Notes under the pieces: generated by a model | The model's database searches: none | Told to the model about the DNA's origin: nothing | Seen by the model: the letters and a program-made list of their open reading frames with translations, nothing else | Program-made: the position numbers and the translations under genes | NCBI GenBank assembly: GCA_027032655.1 | Contig: JALVMZ010000172.1 | Location: forward strand, 1-5,856 | Origin: Desulfobacteraceae bacterium | GTDB lineage: Bacteria; Desulfobacterota; DSM-4660; Desulfatiglandales; JALVMZ01 | Direction: 5' to 3' | DNA length: 5,856 nucleotides | Shown here: positions 1 to 5,233 of the stretch, piece by piece | Position numbering within the stretch: the first letter of the stretch is position 1 | How the letters are laid out: every line of letters starts with the position of its first letter

Positions 1-599
1 TAAACAGGATATGGGAGGGCACAAATGAGATAAACAGGCTTTTGATAGTGGATCTCCTAATGAGATCTGCACTTAAAGGGGAACTACCTTTGCTGGATGT
101 GATTAAAAAGGTGGCAGGAGAGCTCCTGAGTTTCAGGGCACCAGTGGAAGAAGAGGAAGGTATATTGGAGAAAGAAAAGAGATTGGTCTCCACGGCAAAG
201 AAGATAGGACTCCTATCCGCTGGTGCAGCGGTCCAGAAGTATATGGACAGACTGAGGGGTGAGCAGGAAATAGTTGCCCTTATTGCGGATATGGTAATTG
301 AGATATTTGCCATGGAAAGTGCTCTTCTCAGGGCGATTAAAAAGTATCAGAAGGAAGGTGAGGAATCAGCCAGGATACATATTGCGGCCACAAGGGTATA
401 TGTGCATGATGCCTTTGCCAGAGTTGAGGTGATGGCAAGGAATATTTTTGGTGCCATCTCAGAGGGTGAAGAGTTAAGGACCCAGATGATGGGGCTTAAA
501 AAACTTGCAAGATATAATCCAATAAATTCAATTGCCCTCAGAAGGGAGATTGCGGACAGTATTATACCAGTTGCAAGGTATCATCTCACAAAAGTTTAA
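1..599 (+). CDS. Acyl-CoA dehydrogenase, C-terminal part (5' end outside window)
   Basis: The open frame runs in from the left edge (first full codon at position 3) and ends at TAA 597-599, giving about 198 visible residues. The first visible residues, NRIWEGTNEINRLLIVD, are the conserved C-terminal acyl-CoA dehydrogenase segment around the Y/W-EGTNEI motif that contacts FAD and CoA. An internal TTG at position 42 is therefore not the real start. About 160 further mostly helical residues follow, including a segment resembling IADMVIEIFAMESALLR. This extra C-terminal domain is typical of long-chain enzymes of the Bacillus FadE and mitochondrial VLCAD/ACAD9 type, which are around 600 residues. 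By family knowledge it oxidises acyl-CoA to trans-2-enoyl-CoA in fatty acid beta-oxidation. Chain-length preference cannot be read here, and the catalytic glutamate and most of the FAD site lie outside the window. prmA follows after 8 bases. Confidence 0.9.
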   Translation, partial: NRIWEGTNEINRLLIVDLLMRSALKGELPLLDVIKKVAGELLSFRAPVEEEEGILEKEKRLVSTAKKIGLLSAGAAVQKYMDRLRGEQEIVALIADMVIEIFAMESALLRAIKKYQKEGEESARIHIAATRVYVHDAFARVEVMARNIFGAISEGEELRTQMMGLKKLARYNPINSIALRREIADSIIPVARYHLTKV

Positions 600-607
600 A
601 ATGCCCA

Positions 608-1432
608 ATGAATCATGATGATAAATTGTATATTTATTATGTGGAGGGGAATGTAACTCATCAGGATGAGAAGGAGTTTGGTTCCCATTATATGGGCAAC
701 TGGAAAGAGGGGGACAGTTCATTTTTATTTTTCACCACCCCCTCTTATAATCTGGTAAAAAGACTGGTTCAATCAAGAGACAATCTCAGGCTTGTTGATC
801 ATTTTGAATTTAAATATAAGGATTGGCAGGATCAGATCAGTGCCCCCCTCAGGATAGGCAGAATAGATATCGTTCCCGCCTGGTATGATGTTGGGGATAA
901 GACCAGATACCCTCACCTGATAAGAATTGATCCAGGAGTGGTTTTTGGTTCAGGCCTGCATCCCACCACGAGGGATTGCATCAGGGCGATCCAGAATATA
1001 AAGGATGAGATAAGTAAGAGAGTTGTGCTTGATCTTGGAACAGGCTCTGGCATCCTTTCCATGGCGTGTGCCTTGATGGGAGCAAAGATTGTGGTGGGGG
1101 TAGATATTAACCCCCTTGCAGTAAAGACTGCAAGGAGGAATGTATCCCTGAATAATATGGAAAAAAATGTAATGATTGTTCTGGGTGATGCCTTAACAAC
1201 CATCTCCATCCCTTCGGATATCATTATAGCAAACCTGAACTATGCGGTGCTTAAAAGGATAATAGTGAGCGAGGATTTCAGCAAGAGGAGGTATGCAATA
1301 TTTTCAGGTCTATTAAGAAGTGATGAAAGGGAACTAAGGGATATTATCAGAGAAATGGGATATGAGATATTAAATACCTGGGATCATGAATTTACCTGGT
1401 TTACTCTCCTTATCAAGATATATAATTCCTGA
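608..1432 (+). CDS. prmA: Ribosomal protein L11 methyltransferase PrmA
   Basis: This is a 274-residue SAM-dependent methyltransferase of the PrmA family, which methylates ribosomal protein L11 in the cytoplasm; E. coli PrmA is 293 residues. Visible in order are a divergent N-terminal L11-recognition region (about 1-70), a linker with DW (72-73) and IVPAWYD (88-94), the PrmA hallmark DPGVVFGSGLHPTT (108-121), SAM motif I VLDLGTGSGIL (140-150), the acidic DIN at 166-168, and the post-I/IV segment IIANLNYAVL (206-215). The family norm for that last segment is closer to N-I-L-A, so it is a variant. SGLL (233-236) and the terminal W..LLIK strand are also typical. ATG 608 is the first in-frame start, lies 8 bases after the preceding stop and has no clear Shine-Dalgarno sequence, so translation may be coupled to the acyl-CoA dehydrogenase gene. 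The family call is firm; that L11 is the substrate is inferred from it. Confidence 0.88.
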   Translation: MNHDDKLYIYYVEGNVTHQDEKEFGSHYMGNWKEGDSSFLFFTTPSYNLVKRLVQSRDNLRLVDHFEFKYKDWQDQISAPLRIGRIDIVPAWYDVGDKTRYPHLIRIDPGVVFGSGLHPTTRDCIRAIQNIKDEISKRVVLDLGTGSGILSMACALMGAKIVVGVDINPLAVKTARRNVSLNNMEKNVMIVLGDALTTISIPSDIIIANLNYAVLKRIIVSEDFSKRRYAIFSGLLRSDERELRDIIREMGYEILNTWDHEFTWFTLLIKIYNS

Positions 1433-1450
1433 GAGAGTCCTCCCGCTCTA

Positions 1451-1522
1451 ATGAAAGGATATTTACCCGAGGTAATAAGGGAATTGACAAAACGGATGGA
1501 AAGATATAATTGGTTAGACTGA
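1451..1522 (+). CDS. Possible 23-residue leader peptide ORF (doubtful)
   Basis: ATG 1451 opens 23 codons ending at TGA 1520-1522, and the peptide begins MKGYLPEVIRELTKRM. It looks amphipathic and protein-like, but no purine-rich ribosome binding site precedes it; the upstream bases are CCTCCCGC. It lies in the same frame as prmA, six codons past the prmA stop, and overlaps the putative psd promoter. A transcript from that promoter would start near its end and could not encode it. It may be chance; I recognise no family. Confidence 0.15.
   Translation: MKGYLPEVIRELTKRMERYNWLD
1463..1475. repeat. Short inverted repeat upstream of the psd -35 box
   Basis: TTACC, CGA, GGTAA form a perfect 5-base hyphenated palindrome ending 8 bases before the -35 hexamer at 1484. 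The position would suit an operator or activator site, but an arm this short can occur by chance and I see no second copy in the window. Confidence 0.25.
1484..1510 (+). promoter_or_regulatory. Sigma70-type promoter for psd-pssA-rsmD-coaD
   Basis: A perfect TTGACA (1484-1489) and a perfect TATAAT (1505-1510) are separated by 15 bases, two short of the usual 17. The predicted transcript would start around 1516-1518, leaving a leader of about 35 bases before the psd ATG at 1554. The site lies in the only sizeable gap (121 bases) between prmA and psd, where a promoter is expected, and psd to coaD downstream are packed with no gaps above 4 bases. The short spacer may make it weaker than the hexamers imply. 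Confidence 0.65.
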
Positions 1523-1553
1523 ATATATTAAATATTAACCATTTGGAATAGTA

Positions 1554-2192
1554 ATGAGATTACCTGTAGCAAAAGAAGGCGTGCCATTTATTTTGTCAGG
1601 AGTTATCTTAAGTGGAATCTTTTACCTTTTCAATCTGCGAGTATTGGCATCAATTTTGGCCCTTTTAAGTATCTTTATTGTCTGGTTTTTCAGGGATCCC
1701 AATAGGGCAGTTCCTTCTGAATCTGGAGCAGTCCTGACACCGGCTGATGGTAAGGTCATGGTCATTAAAGAGGTGGAGGCACAGGAGAGTCCAATTGGCA
1801 TTCCAGCAAAGCTGGTGAGTATCTTCATGTCCATATTCAATGTGCATGTAAACAGGATGCCTGTGAGTGGTAGAATTGTTGATATAAAATATAGCCCCGG
1901 AAGATTTATCCCGGCAAATAAGGAAGATGCCTCCCGTAAAAATGAGCAAAACATGATTACTCTTGAAACGGATAATGGGTCAAAGGTGGCTGTGGTTCAG
2001 GTGGCAGGTCTGATTGCAAGACGAATTGTATGCTGGGTCAGAAAGGGAGAAGTTCTAAGGGCAGGTGATAGATTCGGACTTATAAGATTTGGCTCAAGGG
2101 TTGATTTATACTTGCCGTATAAAAGCAGGATTATTGTGAATAAGAATGACAGGGTAAAGGCAGGTGAAACCATAATAGGATTTATCCAATGA
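1554..2192 (+). CDS. psd: Phosphatidylserine decarboxylase, short archaeal-type proenzyme
   Basis: This 212-residue enzyme converts phosphatidylserine to phosphatidylethanolamine at the inner membrane. Its length fits the short Psd class (about 200-230 residues), not the roughly 320-residue E. coli type. Two N-terminal hydrophobic segments (about 11-26 and 29-46) anchor it. The catalytic signature is present: ADGK with Asp65, NVHVNRMP with His98, and FGS with Ser181. By family knowledge, self-cleavage between Gly180 and Ser181 gives a beta subunit of about 180 residues and a 32-residue alpha subunit, with Ser181 becoming the pyruvoyl group. The start is fixed by an in-frame TAA at 1536-1538 with no other start codon between. 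A weak GGAA (1545-1548) lies 5 bases upstream. The gene overlaps pssA by 4 bases (ATGA), and PssA makes its substrate. Confidence 0.95.
   Translation: MRLPVAKEGVPFILSGVILSGIFYLFNLRVLASILALLSIFIVWFFRDPNRAVPSESGAVLTPADGKVMVIKEVEAQESPIGIPAKLVSIFMSIFNVHVNRMPVSGRIVDIKYSPGRFIPANKEDASRKNEQNMITLETDNGSKVAVVQVAGLIARRIVCWVRKGEVLRAGDRFGLIRFGSRVDLYLPYKSRIIVNKNDRVKAGETIIGFIQ
2177..2180 (+). promoter_or_regulatory. Shine-Dalgarno sequence of pssA inside psd
   Basis: AGGA sits 8 bases before the pssA ATG, within the last codons of psd. Together with the 4-base ATGA overlap it supports ATG 2189 as the start and coupled translation of the two phospholipid genes. Confidence 0.6.
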
Positions 2193-2977
2193 GAAGGAAA
2201 AGGAGAAAGAAATACAGAAAAGAAAAGCCCAAGGGGATATATATTATCCCGAATCTTCTGACCTCAGCCAGCCTGTTTGGAGGATTTTTCGCAATCATTT
2301 CAGCCATTCATGGAAGATTTATCACATCAGCCATTGTAATAATAATCTCTGCCATACTTGATGGACTTGATGGGAGAATAGCAAGATACACAAGAACCAC
2401 CAGTGATTTTGGTCTTCAGTTTGATTCCCTTTCTGATTTAGTAGCATTTGGCGTGGCCCCGGGAATTTTGATTTATTTATGGGGGCTCTCATCATTTGGC
2501 AGGTTGGGATGGCTTGCATCATATCTCTATGTGGTATGCGGTGCCCTTAGGCTTGCAAGATTCAATGTTCAGCAGACCCCACAGGAGAAAAAATATTTTA
2601 AAGGTCTTCCCATACCGGCTTCCGCCTGCACCATCTCCACCATGATACTCATTATGGAGATGACCCACAGGAATATTCCCCTAATAAATATAATAACAAC
2701 CTTTGTTCTGGCATTTCTGATGGTGAGTCCCATTTATTATCCAAGCTTCAAAGAGGTGGATATCAGGAATCGTCGTCCATTTAATGTGCTTGTATCAGTT
2801 CTTCTGGTTCTTACCCTTGTGGCCTATAAACCCAGGATCTTCCTGTTTTTAATCATGATTATATATGTGCTTTATGGACCTGTTAAGATGATATATAGAA
2901 AGATTGCCTTTGGATTTAATTCTGAGAAGGATAAATTACAGCCCGGGGATGTAAAAGAATCCAATTTAATGGATTAA
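2189..2977 (+). CDS. pssA: CDP-diacylglycerol-serine O-phosphatidyltransferase
   Basis: This 262-residue integral membrane enzyme condenses CDP-diacylglycerol with L-serine to phosphatidylserine, releasing CMP. The complete CDP-alcohol phosphatidyltransferase signature D-x2-DG-x2-AR-x8-G-x3-D-x3-D is present: Asp58, Asp61-Gly62, Ala65-Arg66, Gly75, Asp79 and Asp83. The class II PssA features IPNLLTSASLFGGF (20-33), RLARFN (121-126) and FKGLPIPASA (137-146) select serine synthase over PgsA. The N terminus is very basic (RRKRRKKYRKEK at 2-13), as expected on the cytoplasmic side. About eight hydrophobic segments follow, roughly at 24-41, 44-57, 86-100, 107-121, 145-158, 163-183, 198-213 and 216-230. 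The charged tail after about 240 is not conserved. The start overlaps the psd stop, so the two consecutive steps to phosphatidylethanolamine are coupled. Confidence 0.95.
   Translation: MRRKRRKKYRKEKPKGIYIIPNLLTSASLFGGFFAIISAIHGRFITSAIVIIISAILDGLDGRIARYTRTTSDFGLQFDSLSDLVAFGVAPGILIYLWGLSSFGRLGWLASYLYVVCGALRLARFNVQQTPQEKKYFKGLPIPASACTISTMILIMEMTHRNIPLINIITTFVLAFLMVSPIYYPSFKEVDIRNRRPFNVLVSVLLVLTLVAYKPRIFLFLIMIIYVLYGPVKMIYRKIAFGFNSEKDKLQPGDVKESNLMD
2958..2975 (+). repeat. Inverted repeat at the pssA end, over the rsmD start region
   Basis: AATCCA (2958-2963) and TGGATT (2970-2975) are perfect reverse complements around the 6-base loop ATTTAA. It ends 6 bases before the rsmD TTG and takes in the only SD-like bases there (GGA, 2971-2973). 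It is not followed by a T tract, so it is not an intrinsic terminator. It could mask rsmD initiation until ribosomes translating pssA open it. Confidence 0.4.
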
Positions 2978-2981
2978 TTAA

Positions 2982-3527
2982 TTGAGGATAACTGGTGGAA
3001 GGTTAAAGGGGATGAATCTTGCCCCTTTCAGAGGTTTGAGAATCAGGCCCACATCTGAGAGGGTGAGAGAGGCCATTTTTAATCTGCTGGGACAGGACAT
3101 GGAAGGCTACAGTGTTCTTGACCTTTTTGCTGGAACCGGAGTGCTTGGGATAGAGGCAATGAGCAGGGGAGCTGAAAAGGCTGTTTTTATAGATAATTCC
3201 ATTGAATCCATAAAAATAATCCAGAAGAATCTTAATCTATTCAATTTCACTGAGGCCGCAACTATTATAAAAAGGGACCTTAAAAGAGGACTTCCTGAAA
3301 TTAATAAATGGTTCCATCTTGTCTTTATAGATCCGCCATATGAAAAAGGCCTCATTAGGAGGGTTTTTGATGATTTGATACATGGGCCATATCTTATGCC
3401 AGAAGCCTTTGTGGTGATTGAGTCCAGAAAGGGTGAAATACTCCCTGATGAAACCCATATCCTCAGGAAATGGAAACAGAGAATTTATGGAGATACAATT
3501 ATAACAATATACCATAAGGAGAATTGA
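2982..3527 (+). CDS. rsmD: 16S rRNA (guanine(966)-N(2))-methyltransferase
   Basis: This 181-residue SAM-dependent enzyme methylates N2 of G966 in 16S rRNA during 30S assembly. It has the family's N-terminal MRI-GG-LKG (1-10), RPTSERVREAIFNLL (22-36), SAM motif I VLDLFAGTGVLGIEA (45-59), acidic Asp71, and the catalytic DPPY (117-120). The length matches the family (about 180-200). The start codon is TTG. It is forced, because TAA occurs in frame at 2979-2981, immediately before it, and the next residues already align with the conserved family start. There is no good Shine-Dalgarno sequence, and pssA ends only 4 bases upstream, suggesting coupled translation. coaD follows after 1 base, a very common bacterial rsmD-coaD pairing. 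Confidence 0.93.
   Translation: MRITGGRLKGMNLAPFRGLRIRPTSERVREAIFNLLGQDMEGYSVLDLFAGTGVLGIEAMSRGAEKAVFIDNSIESIKIIQKNLNLFNFTEAATIIKRDLKRGLPEINKWFHLVFIDPPYEKGLIRRVFDDLIHGPYLMPEAFVVIESRKGEILPDETHILRKWKQRIYGDTIITIYHKEN
3516..3521 (+). promoter_or_regulatory. Strong Shine-Dalgarno sequence of coaD
   Basis: AAGGAG lies 7 bases before ATG 3529, inside the end of rsmD. It is one of the two clearest ribosome binding sites in the window and confirms the coaD start. It contrasts with the poor site of rsmD just upstream. Confidence 0.75.
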
Positions 3528-3528
3528 T

Positions 3529-4014
3529 ATGTGTGAAAAGGTGGCTGTATATCCAGGGACATTTGATCCCATTACGAATGGTCATATAAGTGTTGTTAAC
3601 AGGGGTCTTAAAATATTTGATAAGATTATAATAGCAATCTTAATTAATCCTCAAAAAAGGCCTTTATTTTCAGTTGAAGAACGGATAATGATGATAAAGG
3701 AGTCCCTTAAGGATAAACCGAATATTGAGGTTGACTCCTATGATGGGTTGTTAGTAGATTATGTTGCAAGAAAGAATACAAATGTGATATTAAAGGGCCT
3801 GAGGGCCATGTCTGATTTTGAGTATGAATTTCAGATGGCCCTGATGAACAGGAAACTTAACAGGGAGATACAGTCAGTCTTTCTCATGACAGACTACAAA
3901 TGGTTTTATATCAGTTCCACCATTATAAAAGAGGCAGCAAGATTTGGGGCGGATATAGAGGGACTTGTCCCACCAATTGTCTGTAAAAAACTAAAAGAAA
4001 AATTTAATTATTAA
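3529..4014 (+). CDS. coaD: Phosphopantetheine adenylyltransferase
   Basis: This 161-residue cytoplasmic enzyme transfers AMP from ATP to 4'-phosphopantetheine, giving dephospho-CoA and pyrophosphate, the penultimate step of CoA synthesis. The length is typical. The nucleotidyltransferase motif YPGTFDPITNGH (8-19) includes the T/HxGH-type nucleotide site. NPQKRPLFSVEERI (40-53) carries the conserved basic residue and phosphate loop, GLRAMSDFEYE (90-100) is the family's central signature, and ISSTIIKE (128-135) is the C-terminal ISSTxIRE motif. One oddity is Lys89 in the context LKGLR, where most family members have Arg (E. coli Arg88 in IRGLR). The change is conservative and Arg92 is kept. The start is supported by an AAGGAG site. 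The gene sits 1 base after rsmD. Confidence 0.96.
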   Translation: MCEKVAVYPGTFDPITNGHISVVNRGLKIFDKIIIAILINPQKRPLFSVEERIMMIKESLKDKPNIEVDSYDGLLVDYVARKNTNVILKGLRAMSDFEYEFQMALMNRKLNREIQSVFLMTDYKWFYISSTIIKEAARFGADIEGLVPPIVCKKLKEKFNY

Positions 4015-4021
4015 AAAATCC

Positions 4022-4049
4022 TTGACACCATCAAATTTTAAATCATAAA
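4022..4049 (+). promoter_or_regulatory. Likely sigma70 promoter of ihfA
   Basis: A perfect TTGACA (4022-4027) lies 8 bases after the coaD stop. With a 16-base spacer the best -10 is CATAAA (4044-4049, four of six consensus matches), in a strongly AT-rich 81-base gap. A later TATAAA (4068-4073) has no matching -35. The leader would be about 40 bases. No terminator separates coaD from ihfA, so ihfA may also receive read-through transcription from the psd promoter. Confidence 0.55.
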
Positions 4050-4079
4050 TAACTTATTTATTTAACTTATAAATTGATG
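4029..4079. promoter_or_regulatory. Possible pair of inverted IHF-like sites in the ihfA leader
   Basis: CATCAA (4029-4034) inside the promoter spacer and TTGATG (4074-4079) just before the Shine-Dalgarno sequence are exact reverse complements 39 bases apart. Each extends to a 13-base match to the IHF consensus WATCAANNNNTTR, the second on the - strand, with two of nine defined positions wrong. AACTTAT is also directly repeated at 4051-4057 and 4064-4070. Since the downstream gene encodes an IHF subunit, autoregulation is a reasonable guess, but AT-rich DNA makes such matches common. Confidence 0.25.
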
Positions 4080-4080
4080 A

Positions 4081-4087
4081 GGAGGTG
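4081..4087 (+). promoter_or_regulatory. Shine-Dalgarno sequence of ihfA
   Basis: GGAGGTG is a near-perfect anti-16S match. Measured from its GGAGG core it is 10 bases before ATG 4096. A second AGGAG (4090-4094) is only 1 base from the ATG and too close to act. The strong site fits high expression of a nucleoid protein. Confidence 0.75.
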
Positions 4088-4095
4088 GCAGGAGA

Positions 4096-4383
4096 ATGGC
4101 TCTTACCAAAGAAAGGTTAATAAATGATGTATATAATAATGCAGGGCTCAGCAAGGGACAGTCAAAGGTGGTGGTGGAGCGGCTTTTTGAATTGATGAAG
4201 CAGACACTTGAGAACGGGGAGGACCTCCTCATCAGTGGTTTTGGGAAGTTTATTGTAAAGGATAAGAGGGAGAGAAGGGGCAGGAATCCCAGAACAACAG
4301 AAGACCTTCAGCTAAGGGCAAGGAGGGTAGTGGTATTTCGCACTTCAGGTGTCTTGAGAAAAAAGATGAATAAAGAAAAATAA
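4096..4383 (+). CDS. ihfA: Integration host factor alpha-like DNA-binding protein
   Basis: This 95-residue HU/IHF-fold nucleoid protein binds the DNA minor groove and bends it sharply, supporting recombination, replication and sigma54-type promoter architecture. The start MALTKERL closely matches IHF-alpha (MALTKAEM in E. coli). GLSKGQSKVVVERLFELMKQTLENGEDLLISGFGKF (17-52) is the dimerisation core. GRNPRTTEDLQLRARRVVVFR (62-82) is the DNA-binding arm with the Arg-Asn-Pro tip whose proline intercalates into DNA. The ARRVV-FR segment and the N terminus favour IHF-alpha over HU. IHF normally works as an alpha/beta dimer; no beta subunit gene is in the window. It has its own promoter-like region and a strong Shine-Dalgarno sequence. 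It converges on rlpA with only 5 bases between the stop codons. Confidence 0.9.
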   Translation: MALTKERLINDVYNNAGLSKGQSKVVVERLFELMKQTLENGEDLLISGFGKFIVKDKRERRGRNPRTTEDLQLRARRVVVFRTSGVLRKKMNKEK

Positions 4384-4388
4384 TCCGT

Positions 4389-5195
4389 TTAAAGTCTTAC
4401 AATAAATGCCTCTTCAAAGCCAAGCTCTCTCAATTTTTTCTTCATCTTACCAGCATCTTCCAGGGTATGTGACCTGCTAACATGCACTCTGTAAAGGGTG
4501 CGATTATTCTTGTCAGTGAATTTATTGATTTTCACATATGGAAATATAATTTTTAATTTTTCAGCAAGCTTAATGGCATTCTTTTTGTTGAGAAATGCCC
4601 CCACCTGCACAGTAAATTCTCCCTTGTGCACATCGATATATTCCACAAGAGTCTTTTTCATCTCTGTGCCCTTTTTATCAACCACTTCTCTTCCAAGAAC
4701 CTGGATTTTTACATCAGCAACACCGTGTTTAACCATCCCCAGCCTTTTAGCTGCAGCATAGGATAGGTCTATTATCCTGTTTCTTATGAAAGGACCGCGG
4801 TCATTTATCCTGACTATAACAGACCTGTTGTTGTTAAGATTCACAACCCTTACATAGGTATTCATGGGAAGTGTCCTGTGTGCTGCAGTAAAATCATACA
4901 TATTGTATGGTTCACCTGATGCTGTTCTCCTGCCATGAAACCTTTTCCCATACCATGAGGCCTTGCCAAATTCAACATAGCCGTATGGTCTTGGGATAGG
5001 ATAGTATCTCTTGCCATTGATGATGTATGGCCTCATGGTGGGGGCTCTGGGGGGTGGAGGTATTTCAATTACCCTGGGTTTGGAAACTGGTTTTATGTAT
5101 GGCCTTCCTCTTGCACAGGATTGAAATAAGAATGATGCTGTTAAAAACAAAGAGACAAGTACCCAAAAAGGATATACATCTATGTTAGCTCTCAT
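4389..5195 (-). CDS. rlpA: Septal ring lytic transglycosylase RlpA-like lipoprotein with SPOR domain
   Basis: This 268-residue envelope protein starts with a hydrophobic signal segment (about 10-25) and a probable lipidation cysteine Cys27 in LFQSC, an atypical lipobox. A proline-rich linker (38-56) follows. Next is the conserved lead-in NGKRYYPIP and GKASWYG (60-83), then the double-psi beta-barrel with TASGEPYNMYDFTAAHRTLP (91-110) and VRINDRGPF (128-136). Candidate catalytic residues Glu95, His106 and Asp132 have the same spacing as Glu120, His131 and Asp157, which I recall for Pseudomonas RlpA. A SPOR domain (about 193-268) binds septal glycan lacking stem peptides. Expected role: cleaving such naked glycan at the division site from the outer membrane. 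The ATG is the only possible start: TGA lies in frame at 5214-5216, with no alternative start between. GAGG is about 16 bases upstream, unusually far. Probably co-transcribed with the cNMP-binding gene. Confidence 0.9.
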   Translation of the reverse strand: MRANIDVYPFWVLVSLFLTASFLFQSCARGRPYIKPVSKPRVIEIPPPPRAPTMRPYIINGKRYYPIPRPYGYVEFGKASWYGKRFHGRRTASGEPYNMYDFTAAHRTLPMNTYVRVVNLNNNRSVIVRINDRGPFIRNRIIDLSYAAAKRLGMVKHGVADVKIQVLGREVVDKKGTEMKKTLVEYIDVHKGEFTVQVGAFLNKKNAIKLAEKLKIIFPYVKINKFTDKNNRTLYRVHVSRSHTLEDAGKMKKKLRELGFEEAFIVRL

Positions 5196-5233
5196 TGTTT
5201 CAAAAAAGCCCCCTCATCCTCTATTGTTTTTAT

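Noticed and set aside
601..603. ATG just after the acyl-CoA dehydrogenase stop as the prmA start
   Set aside because: It is in a different frame and reaches TGA after five codons.
913..1224. - strand ORF inside prmA
   Set aside because: No motif or ribosome binding site is present; it is fully explained by the prmA coding frame on the other strand.
1430..1432. prmA TGA as a recoded (selenocysteine or read-through) codon
   Set aside because: PrmA already has its full C-terminal strand before this codon, the extension has no family match, and no SECIS-like hairpin is evident.
1434..1449. AGAG/CTCT hairpin after prmA as a terminator
   Set aside because: It has only a 4-base stem and an 8-base loop and is not followed by a T tract.
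1622..1954. Two - strand ORFs inside psd
   Set aside because: Both lie opposite conserved psd catalytic segments and have no recognisable product.
3237..3572. - strand ORF across the rsmD-coaD junction
   Set aside because: It spans the end of one well-supported gene and the start of another on the opposite strand, and has no motif.
4498..4761. + strand ORF inside rlpA
   Set aside because: It is a shadow of the SPOR and barrel region; the hydrophobic look comes from complementing Lys-rich codons.
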